Made by a program: the position numbers and the translations under genes. From Chlorobaculum sp. 24CR (GTDB lineage Bacteria > Bacteroidota > Chlorobiia > Chlorobiales > Chlorobiaceae), in assembly GCF_004118635.1 (NCBI RefSeq), contig NZ_SDGU01000030.1, positions 1-35,207 of the forward strand: a DNA stretch of 35,207 nucleotides, in the 5' to 3' direction. The notes under the pieces were generated by a model. That model was not told the origin of the DNA and searched no databases. It saw only the letters and a program-made list of their open reading frames with translations. Shown here piece by piece: positions 16,552 through 26,087 of the stretch (within the stretch, counting starts at the first letter, position 1; every line of letters starts with the position of its first letter).

Positions 16552-18678
16552 ATGGAGTATAGTGATATTATTACTCTTACGGAAAATGGGTTTAATCTTC
16601 AAGAAAAACAAATACTCCCGATAGGGATATTTGATGGTTCTCGTTGTTGGGGGGCTCCGGTGACAAATGTTGGGTATGAGATTGGTGCTCGAGAAAAACG
16701 TCCATCAAATCATATTATTTTATCTCCTATTCCATTTAATTCTTGGGCATGTACTATCAGAATTCAGGCAAGGGTTAATGATCAGCCTAGAATGATTTAT
16801 TATTTATTAGATGCTTTAAATGAAGCGTGTGATAAATTGCATACTAATATAATATCTATATCTGATAATACATCTGGGTATTACAATGGAAGGGTTAATC
16901 TTTTAGTTGAACTTGTTGATTTTAGGGGTAGGGCTGAAAAAATCCAAGAATTATCAATAAAGAAAAAAGAGAAACGAATTAATATGACGAAGTATTCAGT
17001 TGATCTTTTAAAAAGAATGTCGGATATAAAAAAGTGTATTGAAGAGGCTAATCAAAAAAGGGAGAAAAAGTTTCTTTATTACCCAGATGCAGATACGGGT
17101 GGTAATTATTTGTGGAAAGAGATGTATTTTCTGAGGGATAAGATCGGTATAGTGGTTGATAAAATAAAAAAAGCAAGTTCTGCGGATGAAGTTAAGGATA
17201 TTGTTGCTGTATATGATGAGTTGTATAATAAAAAAAATGAAGAGGGTGAGAATATCGGTAAGCATAATGAGTTGCTTGTGGAATTTATTGATATGTTATT
17301 AGAATATAAATGGTGTTATGTTAATAATAAGTCTCAAGAAGAGAAGAAAGATGTAGGTTATGCTGATATTCTAAATGGTATAGAAGATGTTATAGGTCAA
17401 CAAAAAGAGTTTAAGTCATATGGCATTAATGTGCTAAGTTGTATGTGGCTACGTACGCAGGCAATGGCTTATTTGTATTCTGAGGTGGAGCAGCCTTTTA
17501 GATTCGATTATGTTTTAAAAGAAAATATAATGAAATCGGAAATACATGGTGAAAGTAGTTCCTTGAGAATCGCACATCATTTTGATTTGGATTTGCCCGC
17601 GATGTATCTCGCGACTTTTCATTCAACAAATAAATATATTAGGCTTGCTTATTTGCAAAATGATAATTGCCACGAGCGTCTGGTTAAAATAGGTTATAAA
17701 TATAGTTGCTCATTTAATTCTACTAAAAATAGAAATAATGTTATTGGTTGCAGACGTAATGAAGGTGATCGAGGTGTTGGTGCTGATACGATTAGTGTTG
17801 AAAATGGTGTTCGTAATGTTAAGTGTTCTCGTGATGTTTGTGGTTATTGTGTTGATGATATATCTGGTAATGGTAGTAATGGTTTGTTGCATTACTTAAC
17901 TGGTGGACTGTCTGCAGGAGATGGAGAATGCGCTAAAATAAAAATAAATACAGATGCTGAAATACATGAGTGTTTTAATGTGGATATTAAAAATATAATA
18001 TCTTTTTCAAAAAGAGAGTCACGAAGGTATGAGTCTGGTTCGATAGAAATATTGGGTTATTGTAAGGGAGTTATTAATAAATCATTAGATGAAATATCGT
18101 CAGAAATAACATCAAGAATTGGCAATTTTGGAAAAATATGCAAACGAGAAAAAGGTGAGTATCAATTTAAGTCAACTGTCGATGTTTCTTTTGTGAGTCC
18201 ATATAAAATATTTTTATCATGCAGAGAAGAAATAAAAAAAGATAATACTTTCAATCGTATATTTAAATCAGTATCAAAAAAGTATGGCGTGACCATAGAA
18301 CTCTCTGATGAGAGCGCAGAGACGGTGACTTCTGATGTCGTAAATAGATTGTCATCTGTTGACGCGTTAATTATAGTCTTTTCGATAACAGATACAGAGC
18401 ATCAGGAATACATGCAAGCTATGGATAAAAGTAAATATATACCTAATCTAGGTTGGCTGCTTTTTGAGTTGGGGATAGGTATGGGTAAAAAAATTCCGAC
18501 TGTTCAGTTTCGTGATACGACAGTGGTTACAAAAGAACATTGGAGTCACTGGATTAATGTAGGAAAAGATTCTGCATTATTTTTTATTGACCGGAAAAGA
18601 CCGGATTATGTTGAAATTGAGTTAGAAAAAGCAATCAGATCAATTTTAAGTAAATTGTCTGTAAAGAAATTTGATTAA
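16552..18678 (+). CDS. ACT-like/TIR-like candidate defence effector
   Basis: This 708-aa protein matches no complete family I recognise. Residues about 65-125 look like an ACT-like sensor fold (WACTIRIQARV, then MIYYLLDALNEACDK, then NGRVNLLVELVDF). Residues about 130-330 are helical and charged. A possible second ACT-like unit is at about 492-548 (IEILGYCKGVINKSLDEISS). The C-terminal 160 residues resemble TIR-like or NDT-like domains: YKIFLSCREE, VDALIIVFS, and NLGWLLFELGIGMGKKIPTV, where E639 sits at the position of the TIR catalytic glutamate. Such domains hydrolyse or cyclise NAD+. AAGGGG precedes the ATG at about 10 bp. The gene is far more AT-rich than its neighbours, pointing to transfer. 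The function is inferred. Confidence 0.7.
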   Translation: MEYSDIITLTENGFNLQEKQILPIGIFDGSRCWGAPVTNVGYEIGAREKRPSNHIILSPIPFNSWACTIRIQARVNDQPRMIYYLLDALNEACDKLHTNIISISDNTSGYYNGRVNLLVELVDFRGRAEKIQELSIKKKEKRINMTKYSVDLLKRMSDIKKCIEEANQKREKKFLYYPDADTGGNYLWKEMYFLRDKIGIVVDKIKKASSADEVKDIVAVYDELYNKKNEEGENIGKHNELLVEFIDMLLEYKWCYVNNKSQEEKKDVGYADILNGIEDVIGQQKEFKSYGINVLSCMWLRTQAMAYLYSEVEQPFRFDYVLKENIMKSEIHGESSSLRIAHHFDLDLPAMYLATFHSTNKYIRLAYLQNDNCHERLVKIGYKYSCSFNSTKNRNNVIGCRRNEGDRGVGADTISVENGVRNVKCSRDVCGYCVDDISGNGSNGLLHYLTGGLSAGDGECAKIKINTDAEIHECFNVDIKNIISFSKRESRRYESGSIEILGYCKGVINKSLDEISSEITSRIGNFGKICKREKGEYQFKSTVDVSFVSPYKIFLSCREEIKKDNTFNRIFKSVSKKYGVTIELSDESAETVTSDVVNRLSSVDALIIVFSITDTEHQEYMQAMDKSKYIPNLGWLLFELGIGMGKKIPTVQFRDTTVVTKEHWSHWINVGKDSALFFIDRKRPDYVEIELEKAIRSILSKLSVKKFD

Positions 18679-18696
18679 TGAGTATTAAATAAAATT

Positions 18697-18726
18697 GTAC
18701 AACAGTTTCGGGGTAAAGTGTTGTAC
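18697..18726. repeat. 7-bp inverted repeat at the likely IS left end
   Basis: GTACAAC (18697-18703) and GTTGTAC (18720-18726) are perfect inverted copies 16 bp apart. They lie 18 bp after the ACT/TIR gene and about 65 bp before the IS3-type orfA fragment. The structure may be the left terminus of the insertion element, a terminator-like hairpin for the upstream gene, or a transposase binding site. No T-run follows. Confidence 0.45.
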
Positions 18727-18789
18727 TTGTTACATTTTCATAGATAGCCTGAGAAGCCATACCTTTACATCAAAAGGAGGTATGAAATC

Positions 18790-18881
18790 ATGGCGCACCC
18801 AACTCACTGCGAGTACAGCAAGCAGTTCCAGATTGATGCGGTCGAACTTACGCTGAAAGGAGAAAAGGCAACTCCAAGCCG

Positions 18882-18903
<22 letters not shown>
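18790..18903 (+). mobile_element. IS3-type transposase OrfA fragment
   Basis: An ATG at 18790, with AAGGAGG ideally spaced before it, opens a frame reading CEYSKQFQIDAVELTLKGEK, which resembles the start of IS3/IS911-type OrfA (an HTH of the 'YS.EFK..AV.L' kind). The frame then runs into the sigma-54 activator sequence out of phase and stops at 18903, giving only 37 aa. The rest of the element (orfB and right end) is absent. It is therefore a 5' fragment left after deletion or recombination. Confidence 0.65.
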
Positions 18904-19799
<896 letters not shown>

Positions 19800-19985
19800 G
19801 GAGGGGGGCGGTAGTGGTGGGGTGCAAAATTGCGAACAACTGCCAGGGACTGCAAGGACTTCAAGGACATTAGGGTTGGCCCGGCCGCGAGATCGCTACT
19901 CCCGGTTCTCCGCCACCTCGCCTGAATTGCGTATATTGCCCGTCGAATTGCAAATGCTTTATCCATCAACCTATCCGAGGAATCA

Positions 19986-20864
19986 ATGAAGAGAGTGCTT
20001 GTGGCCGGGGCGACCGGTTACCTTGGCCGTTATGCGGTGCAGGAGTTCAAGAATCGCGGGTACTGGGTGCGCGCACTGGTGCGCAATCCAGAAAAGTTCA
20101 AAAAGCCGGGGCCGTTTTTCGCGCCGCAGATCGACACGCTCGTCGATGACGTAGTTTTCGGCGACGCCACCAAACCGGAAACCATCGCCGGGCTGTGCGA
20201 CGGCATCGACGTGGTCTTTTCGTCGCTCGGCATGATAAAGCCCGACTTCGAGCACGACAACTTCGACGTGGACTATCAGGGCAACATGAACATTCTCTCG
20301 GAGGCGCTCAAGGCTGGCGTAAAAAAATTCGTCTATGTTTCGGTGTTCGACGCGCACCGCATGATGAACATTCCCAACGTGCAGGCGCACGAAAAGTTCG
20401 TCCGCGAGTTGCAGGCGGCGAAGATCGAAAGTGCGATCATCCGCCCGAACGGCTTTTTCTCGGAGATCGGCCAGTTCGTCGCGCGCGCCCGCCGGGGCTT
20501 CATGCTGTGGATTGGCGATGGCTACAACCGCCAGAACCCCATCCACGGAGCCGACCTCGCCAAGGTGTGCGCCGACGCGGTTGACAGCAGCGAGCGCGAA
20601 GTCGAGGTCGGCGGCCCGGAGGTCTTCACCTACCGCGAAATGGTTGACCTGGCTATCGAAATCGCCGGAACGCAGCCCGCGCTGGTTCCTCTGCCTTTCT
20701 GGCTGGCTGACGGCATCGTTGGCGCGGTCGGCATTTTCAACCGTGACGTGCACGACGTTGCGCTCTTCGCCACCACGCTCAGCAAGATGGATTTCGTTTC
20801 GCCGAAGTACGGCACCCACCGCCTGCGCGACTTCTTCAACGAGTGCAAGAGTCTGCCGATCTGA
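19986..20864 (+). CDS. NAD(P)-binding atypical SDR/NmrA-like protein
   Basis: This 292-aa protein begins with the dinucleotide-binding loop VLVAGATGYLGRYAVQEF (GxxGxxG). ALVRNPEKF follows, where the arginine favours NADP. Further typical elements are VVFSSLGMIKPDF, KKFVYVSVFDAHR and SAIIRPNGFF; the classical YxxxK active site is not clear, so this is an atypical SDR or NmrA-like protein. GAGGA precedes the ATG. A stem-loop terminator lies 22 bp after the stop, so it is monocistronic. In green sulfur bacteria, some proteins of this class act in pigment metabolism, but nothing here points to a specific substrate. Confidence 0.85.
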   Translation: MKRVLVAGATGYLGRYAVQEFKNRGYWVRALVRNPEKFKKPGPFFAPQIDTLVDDVVFGDATKPETIAGLCDGIDVVFSSLGMIKPDFEHDNFDVDYQGNMNILSEALKAGVKKFVYVSVFDAHRMMNIPNVQAHEKFVRELQAAKIESAIIRPNGFFSEIGQFVARARRGFMLWIGDGYNRQNPIHGADLAKVCADAVDSSEREVEVGGPEVFTYREMVDLAIEIAGTQPALVPLPFWLADGIVGAVGIFNRDVHDVALFATTLSKMDFVSPKYGTHRLRDFFNECKSLPI

Positions 20865-20885
20865 GGAACCGGTTTTTGATCGAGT

Positions 20886-20912
20886 GAAGCCGGATGACCT
20901 CCGGCTTCGTTT
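20886..20912 (+). terminator. Rho-independent-like terminator after the SDR gene
   Basis: GAAGCCGGA (20886-20894) and TCCGGCTTC (20900-20908) form a perfect 9-bp GC-rich stem with a 5-base loop, followed by GTTT. The placement shortly after the SDR stop supports termination, although the T-run is short. Confidence 0.65.
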
Positions 20913-20990
20913 GTCCGACACTGTGTTTGTGCGTCCGTCAACTCCTGTCGAGTTGAGCCGCAAAATGCAGCCGCAGTGGACGTTAAAGGG

Positions 20991-21014
20991 AACCTCTTGT
21001 CATAAAACGAGGTT
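20991..21014 (+). promoter_or_regulatory. Possible leader hairpin upstream of mrpA
   Basis: AACCTC (20991-20996) pairs with GAGGTT (21009-21014) across a 12-base loop, about 70 bp before the mrpA start. A second imperfect stem, GGCCTG/CAGGGCC, lies at about 21054-21069. Both are in the expected 5' leader of the mrp operon. A control role is speculative. Confidence 0.25.
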
Positions 21015-21081
21015 GCTCTGAGCTGAATAGTTGATTCGTCAAAGAAGAGTCGGTGGCCTGTAACAGGGCCTTCGATATTTT

Positions 21082-23400
21082 ATGAGGAACCCGCCTTTGC
21101 TTGCCCTGCTTGTCACCGGCTTTGCCGTTTCGGCGATCTCGCCATATCTCTATCGGTTGCTGAAGGCCCGGTTCGTCTGGTTCGGCGCGGCCTTTCCGCT
21201 GGCGCTTTTCGCGACCGTCATGCTCCGCTATCCGCAGGTGGCGTCCGGCGTTCCGGTGCGCGAGAGCTGGAGCTGGGTGCCGTCGCTCGGCCTCGATCTG
21301 AGCTTTATGCTCGACGGGCTGAGCCTGACCTTCGTGATGCTGGTGACGCTCATCGGCGCGGCGGTTTTTCTGTACGCCGCCGTCTATCTGCGGCACTACG
21401 AGGAGGCCGATCGCTTTTTCGGCTTCATCGGCATGTTCATGACCTCGATGCTCGGCGTGGTGCTGTCGGACAACATGCTGCTGCTGTTCCTGTTCTGGGA
21501 GCTGACCAGCATCAGCTCGTTCCTGTTGATCGGCTTCAACCACCACGAGGCTTCGTCGCGGAGTTCGGCGCTCAAGGCGCTGCTCGTGACCGGCGCGGGC
21601 GGGCTGGCGCTGCTGGCCGGAATGCTCTTGCTCGGGAGCGTGACCGGCAGCTTTGAGATTTCATCCTTCTACGCGATGAACGAGCTGATTACCTCGCACC
21701 GTCTCTATCCAGCCATCGTCGCGCTGATTCTCGTCGGCGCGTTCACCAAGTCGGCGCAGTTTCCGTTCCACTTCTGGCTGCCTGACGCCATGGCCGCGCC
21801 CTCGCCGGTGAGCGCCTATCTGCACTCGGCCACCATGGTCAAGGCTGGCATCTACCTCATCGCGCGCTTCAACCACGAGATCGGCGGTACGGCGCTCTGG
21901 CAGGACACGATCCTCGTCGCGGGCGCGGCGACCATGATTTTTGCGGGGCTGCTCTCCTATCGCCAGAGCGACCTGAAGCGCCTGCTGGCTTACTCGACCC
22001 TGAGCGTACTCGGCACCCTCGTGATGCTGCTCGGCATCGGCTCGAAGCTGGCGATCAAGGCCTTTTTCATCTACCTGATCGCCCACTCGCTCTACAAGGG
22101 CACGCTCTTTCTGGTGGCCGGAACGCTCGATCATGAGGCCGGAACCCGCGATGTCGGCAAGCTTGGCGGGCTGTTCAGGGCGATGCCGGTGACGGCTGTG
22201 ACGGCGGCGCTCGCGTCGTTTTCGATGATGGGGGTTATTCCCTTGATCGGCTTCATCGGCAAGGAGACCCTCTACAAGGCGGTGCTCGAAGTGCAGCCGT
22301 GGGGCCGCGTGCTGATCGTGCTCGCGGTGGCGGCGAGCGCGTTTCTCGTGGTGGTGACCTTCCTTGTCGGCTTTCGCCCGTTCCTCGGCAAGCCGCGTCC
22401 CGAATTCCAGAAGGTGCACGAAGCTCCCCCGGCGATGCTCATCGGGCCGTTCATCCTTGCGCTTTCGGGGCTGTTGCTTGGCCTGTTTCCGGACTTTTTC
22501 GTCGGTCATCTGCTCGAAGCCTCCGCCGTCAGCATCATCTCGCAACGGCTCGGCATCGAGATCGAGCTGTGGCACGGCTTCAACCTGATTCTGCTGCTGA
22601 GCTTCGTCACGCTGCTGGCGGGTGTTGGCCTCTACCTGCTGAGGCCATTCATACTTTCGCGCATGGAAGGGCTTCACCTGCCGGGACTCGTCAAGCCCTC
22701 GGTCTGGTACGAAGAGGCGCTGGCCGGAATGCTGCGTTTTGCCGCCTGGCTCACCTCGTCGCTGCAAAATGGCGATTTGCGCCGCTACCTCGCGGTCATC
22801 ATCCTTTCGGCGCTCGTTCCGGCTGGCCTGGTGCTTTACAGCGTGGGCGGTTTTTCGGTGACGCTGCCCGCCGATCTTTCGGTGACGCCGTATGAGGTCG
22901 CGTTGACGGTGATTATCGTGCTGGCGACCGCGATGCTGCTGACGAGCGATTCGCGGCTGAAGGCGATTGTGTCGATGGGCGTGCTCGGCTTTGGGGTCGG
23001 CATCATCTACATCATCTACGGTGCGCCCGACGTGGCGCTGACCACCTTCGCCATCGAGACGCTCAACGTCATTCTCTTCGTGCTGGTGCTGGCTCATCTG
23101 CCGAAATTCACCTCCCGGTCACGCGCCACCGGGCGGCTTCGTGACGGCCTCATCGCCGCGTCTGCGGGGATTTTCATGACCCTGACCGTGCTTCAGGTCA
23201 CCTCGACGGAGCTGTCGCCGTCGCGGCTCAAGGGGTACTTCGGTAGCGCAAGTCTGCCCGACGGGCATGGGCGGAATGTGGTGAACGTCATTCTCGTCGA
23301 TTTCAGGGCGCTCGACACGCTCGGCGAAATTACGGTGCTGGCGATTGCGGCCATCGGCGTGTTCACCCTGCTGAAACTCAGAACAGGAAAAACGGATTGA
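21082..23400 (+). CDS. mrpA: Mrp Na+/H+ antiporter subunit A (with MbhD/MbhE domains)
   Basis: This 772-aa polytopic membrane protein is the large subunit of a multisubunit cation/proton antiporter. The antiporter-like part resembles NuoL: LLFLFWELTSISSFLLIGF carries the conserved TM glutamate, and FTKSAQFPFHFWLPDAMAAP and SAYLHSATMVKAGIYLIARF carry the lysines of the proton path. The C-terminal third (from about residue 600) has the MbhD-like GIIYIIYGAPDVALTTFAIE and the MbhE-like VDFRALDTLGEITVLAIAAI, the usual fused MrpA tail. Proton motive force drives export of Na+ through MrpA-MrpD. The start at ATG 21082 has only a weak AGGG ahead. The gap of about 400 bp to mrpB is unusual. Confidence 0.93.
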   Translation: MRNPPLLALLVTGFAVSAISPYLYRLLKARFVWFGAAFPLALFATVMLRYPQVASGVPVRESWSWVPSLGLDLSFMLDGLSLTFVMLVTLIGAAVFLYAAVYLRHYEEADRFFGFIGMFMTSMLGVVLSDNMLLLFLFWELTSISSFLLIGFNHHEASSRSSALKALLVTGAGGLALLAGMLLLGSVTGSFEISSFYAMNELITSHRLYPAIVALILVGAFTKSAQFPFHFWLPDAMAAPSPVSAYLHSATMVKAGIYLIARFNHEIGGTALWQDTILVAGAATMIFAGLLSYRQSDLKRLLAYSTLSVLGTLVMLLGIGSKLAIKAFFIYLIAHSLYKGTLFLVAGTLDHEAGTRDVGKLGGLFRAMPVTAVTAALASFSMMGVIPLIGFIGKETLYKAVLEVQPWGRVLIVLAVAASAFLVVVTFLVGFRPFLGKPRPEFQKVHEAPPAMLIGPFILALSGLLLGLFPDFFVGHLLEASAVSIISQRLGIEIELWHGFNLILLLSFVTLLAGVGLYLLRPFILSRMEGLHLPGLVKPSVWYEEALAGMLRFAAWLTSSLQNGDLRRYLAVIILSALVPAGLVLYSVGGFSVTLPADLSVTPYEVALTVIIVLATAMLLTSDSRLKAIVSMGVLGFGVGIIYIIYGAPDVALTTFAIETLNVILFVLVLAHLPKFTSRSRATGRLRDGLIAASAGIFMTLTVLQVTSTELSPSRLKGYFGSASLPDGHGRNVVNVILVDFRALDTLGEITVLAIAAIGVFTLLKLRTGKTD

Positions 23401-23498
23401 ACAGGATGATTCAAGTCGGGGGCAACGGTGGAGAGTGTCCATGTGCCGCTGGGTCGTCATCAACCAACCGTCTGTTAGACTTTATCGTATTTTCTGCC

Positions 23499-23587
23499 GT
23501 CATTGCGAGGAGCATAGCGACGTGGCAATCCATCTTACTGGATTCACGCATGGATTGCTTCTCCCGAAGAGTCGGGATCGCAATGAC
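23499..23587. repeat. 89-bp imperfect palindrome bounded by GTCATTGCGA
   Basis: The ends GTCATTGCGA (23499-23508) and TCGCAATGAC (23578-23587) are perfect inverted copies. Inside, GGCAATCCA near 23524 pairs with TGGATTGCTT near 23551, so most of the element can fold into one long hairpin. This is the widely dispersed 'GTCATTGCGAGGAGC' type of non-coding repeat, probably a MITE-like or REP-like sequence moved in trans. Confidence 0.8.
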
Positions 23588-23616
23588 GAAGAGTCGGAGT
23601 TTATTCCGGAGAATAA

Positions 23617-23636
23617 CCCCGGACTAAAGTCCGGGG
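23617..23636. repeat. Perfect CCCCGGACT/AGTCCGGGG hairpin
   Basis: CCCCGGACT and AGTCCGGGG are exact inverted copies with an AA loop. A related hairpin, CCCCGGCTT/AAGCCGGGG, lies at 27246-27265 after mrpG. It is likely a dispersed palindrome. It could stall RNA polymerase or protect the mrpA transcript end. Confidence 0.75.
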
Positions 23637-23803
23637 CAATTGAGGAAAGCAACTCGGTGGTTCATCGGGCTCAAGAGTTGCAGGAGAAAGAAGTTGGGCT
23701 GAAACTCAGTTCTCGTTTCCGTTCCTGACGATCCTGATAAAGTCACAACCAACTATCAAAAGATTTTTAAGCGACTTACGGTCGCAACTATCAGACAACA
23801 AGT

Positions 23804-24220
23804 ATGAATTCCCTGATCCTTTCGACCTCCTCCCGCTACCTGCTGGTGCTGTTGCAGCTCTTTTCGGTGTTTCTGCTCTTGCGCGGGCACAACGAGCCGG
23901 GCGGCGGGTTCGCGGGCGGGCTGGTGGCGGCGGCGGCCTATGCGCTCTACTTTATCGCCAACGGCGTTGAAGAGGCGCAGCGCGTGTTCCGCTTCGAGCC
24001 GCTCACGGTGGTGGTCGCGGGTCTCGGCGTGGCGCTTGCGAGCACGCTGCCGTCGATTCTGGGCGGCATGGAGTTCATGCAGAGCGTCTGGGTCAACACC
24101 GGCATTCCGGTGATCGGCAAGGTCGGCACGCCGCTGCTGTTCGACGTCGGGGTCTATCTGCTGGTGCTTGGCATCACCCTCAAAATCGTCTTTTCGCTTG
24201 CCGGGGAGGATGAACCATGA
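23804..24220 (+). CDS. mrpB: Mrp antiporter subunit B
   Basis: This 138-aa membrane protein matches MrpB. After a short start comes [20 protein letters not shown] followed by [20 protein letters not shown], the hallmark glycine-rich turn of the family. Four transmembrane segments are visible, the last being [20 protein letters not shown]. In the complex it helps form the sodium-side half of the membrane arm. Its stop overlaps the mrpC start by ATGA. No clear ribosome-binding site is seen before the ATG at 23804, and it is preceded by the repeat-filled gap. Confidence 0.92.
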   Translation: MNSLILSTSSRYLLVLLQLFSVFLLLRGHNEPGGGFAGGLVAAAAYALYFIANGVEEAQRVFRFEPLTVVVAGLGVALASTLPSILGGMEFMQSVWVNTGIPVIGKVGTPLLFDVGVYLLVLGITLKIVFSLAGEDEP

Positions 24221-24582
24221 CGCTCCTGCTCGCACTCATCACCGGCCTCTTTTACGCCGCCGGGATCTATCTGATTTTACGCCGCAGTCTGGTGAAGGTG
24301 ATCTTCGGCATCATGTTCCTCGGCCACGCGGCCAACATGCTGATTTTCAGCACCGGGCGCTTGACCAAGGGCGCTCCGGCTTTCGTGCCCGCAGGTGCGC
24401 AGGCGCTGGTCGAACCGTTTGCCGACCCGCTGCCGCAAGCGCTGATCCTGACGGCCATCGTGATCGGCTTCGGCTTGCAGGCGTTCGCCATCGTGCTTTT
24501 CAGGCGAAGCTTCGAGGAGCTTGGCACGGACGACGTCGATGCGATGCGCACGACCGACTGCATCGAAGGGGGTGACGCATGA
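24217..24582 (+). CDS. mrpC: Mrp antiporter subunit C
   Basis: This 121-aa protein is a NuoK homologue with three transmembrane helices. Diagnostic segments are [33 protein letters not shown] (the NuoK-like HxxNL region) and [20 protein letters not shown]. It is coupled to mrpB and mrpD by ATGA overlaps at both ends. GGGAGGA lies just before its start. The length and composition are normal for MrpC. Confidence 0.93.
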   Translation: MTLLLALITGLFYAAGIYLILRRSLVKVIFGIMFLGHAANMLIFSTGRLTKGAPAFVPAGAQALVEPFADPLPQALILTAIVIGFGLQAFAIVLFRRSFEELGTDDVDAMRTTDCIEGGDA

Positions 24583-26087
24583 AGCTGTTGCTCGTCCTTC
24601 CAATCCTGCTGCCGCTCGTGACGGCGCTCGTCATGCTGCCGTTCCGGGAGCACCCCGGCGTGCAACGCGGGTTGGCGCTTGGGGCGTCGCTCGCGCAGGC
24701 CGCGGTGGCCGTCGCGCTGCTCGCGCGGGTGTATGCGGGAGGCATCCTCACGCTTCAGGCCGGAGGGTGGGCTGCTCCGTTCGGCATCACGCTCGTGGCC
24801 GATCTGCTCTCGGCGGTGATGGTCGCCGCCACGGCGCTCATCGGCCTGACCACCTCGATCTACTCGCTCGGCAGCATCGACCGCGAGCGGGAGCGCTTTT
24901 TCTTCCATCCGCTCATGCAGTTGCTGCTGGTCGGCATCAACGGCGCGTTCCTGACCGGCGACCTCTTCAACCTCTACGTCTGGTTCGAGGTGATGCTCAT
25001 CAGCTCCTTCGTGCTGCTCGCGCTCGGCGGAACGCCCCGCCAGCTCGAAGGGTCGGTCAAGTACGTGACGATCAACCTGCTTTCGTCGGCGATTTTTCTC
25101 TCGGCGGTCGGCATTCTCTACGGCGTGGCGGGCACGCTGAACATGGCCGACCTCTCGGCGCGGCTGCCGATGATCGAGCAGCGCAATCTGCTCTCGGTGG
25201 TGGCGGTGCTCTTGCTCGTCACCTTCGGCGTCAAGGCGGCGATCTTTCCGCTCTTCTTCTGGCTCCCGGCCTCCTACCACACGCCGCCGGTCGCCGTGTC
25301 AGCCATCTTCGCCGGACTGCTCACCAAGGTGGGGGTCTATGCGATCATGCGGGTCTTTACCACGGTTTTCACCGGCGCGGAGTCGGAGGCGATTTTTCGC
25401 ATCCTGCTCTGGGTCGCGCCGCTGACGATGATCGTTGGCGTGCTCGGCGCGGCGGCGCAGTACGATTTACGCAAGCTGCTCTCGTTCCACATCGTCAGCC
25501 AGATCGGCTACATGCTCTTCGCCATCGCGATCCAGTCGCCGCTGGCCATCGCGGGCGGGCTGTTCTACATCGTGCACAACATTGTCGCCAAAACCAGCCT
25601 TTTTTACATCAGCGGTATCATCCGCGAAAAGTCCGGGGCGTTCCAGCTCAAGAAGATCGGCGGGCTGTACAGCACGGAACCGTTGCTTGCCGCGCTGTTT
25701 CTCGTTTCGGCGCTCGCGCTCGCCGGCATTCCGCCGCTTTCGGGCTTCTGGGCCAAGCTCATGGTGATCCGCGCAGGCCTCGAAAGCGGGCACTATTTCG
25801 TGACCGCCGCGGCACTCACGGTGAGCTTGCTGACGCTCTTTTCGATGATAAAAATCTGGAACGAGGCGTTCTGGAAAGACGACCCCGGCGTCGTATCCGC
25901 GACGGAGGAGGTGCACGGCAACGGACGCACGGCGCTGCTCTACCTGCCGGTGGTGATGCTCTGCGGGGTGATCCTCTTTTTCGGCCTCTCGTTCGAGCCG
26001 GTCTATGAACTCTCCGCCCGCGCGGCGGCGCAGTTGCTCGATGTCGGGAGCTACCGCAACGCAGTGCTCCGGGGAGGTGGCCTGTGA
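24579..26087 (+). CDS. mrpD: Mrp antiporter subunit D
   Basis: This 502-aa polytopic protein is the second antiporter-like subunit, related to NuoM/NuoN. Typical elements are FNLYVWFEVMLISSFVLLAL (conserved TM glutamate), VTFGVKAAIFPLFFWLPASY (conserved lysine), VSAIFAGLLTKVGVYAIMRV and LLSFHIVSQIGYMLFAIAIQ. With MrpA it forms a proton channel of the complex. The start overlaps mrpC by ATGA, and AAGGGGG lies ahead of it. The stop overlaps the GTG of mrpE. All expected helices appear to be present. Confidence 0.94.
   Translation: MKLLLVLPILLPLVTALVMLPFREHPGVQRGLALGASLAQAAVAVALLARVYAGGILTLQAGGWAAPFGITLVADLLSAVMVAATALIGLTTSIYSLGSIDRERERFFFHPLMQLLLVGINGAFLTGDLFNLYVWFEVMLISSFVLLALGGTPRQLEGSVKYVTINLLSSAIFLSAVGILYGVAGTLNMADLSARLPMIEQRNLLSVVAVLLLVTFGVKAAIFPLFFWLPASYHTPPVAVSAIFAGLLTKVGVYAIMRVFTTVFTGAESEAIFRILLWVAPLTMIVGVLGAAAQYDLRKLLSFHIVSQIGYMLFAIAIQSPLAIAGGLFYIVHNIVAKTSLFYISGIIREKSGAFQLKKIGGLYSTEPLLAALFLVSALALAGIPPLSGFWAKLMVIRAGLESGHYFVTAAALTVSLLTLFSMIKIWNEAFWKDDPGVVSATEEVHGNGRTALLYLPVVMLCGVILFFGLSFEPVYELSARAAAQLLDVGSYRNAVLRGGGL

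Larger units (their letters stand above)
23401..23803. other. Repeat-filled gap inside the mrp operon
   Basis: This stretch of about 400 bp separates mrpA from mrpB, where a coupled junction would be expected. It carries an 89-bp palindromic repeat and a second perfect hairpin, described separately, and then a piece reading GTTGGGCTGAAACTC that resembles part of the repeat cluster after mrpG. No credible gene is present. Confidence 0.6.

Noticed and set aside
21661-25280. Long minus-strand open frames opposite mrpA and mrpC/mrpD
   Set aside because: They are rich in R, H, Q and E, as expected for the antisense of membrane-protein genes, and lack any domain.
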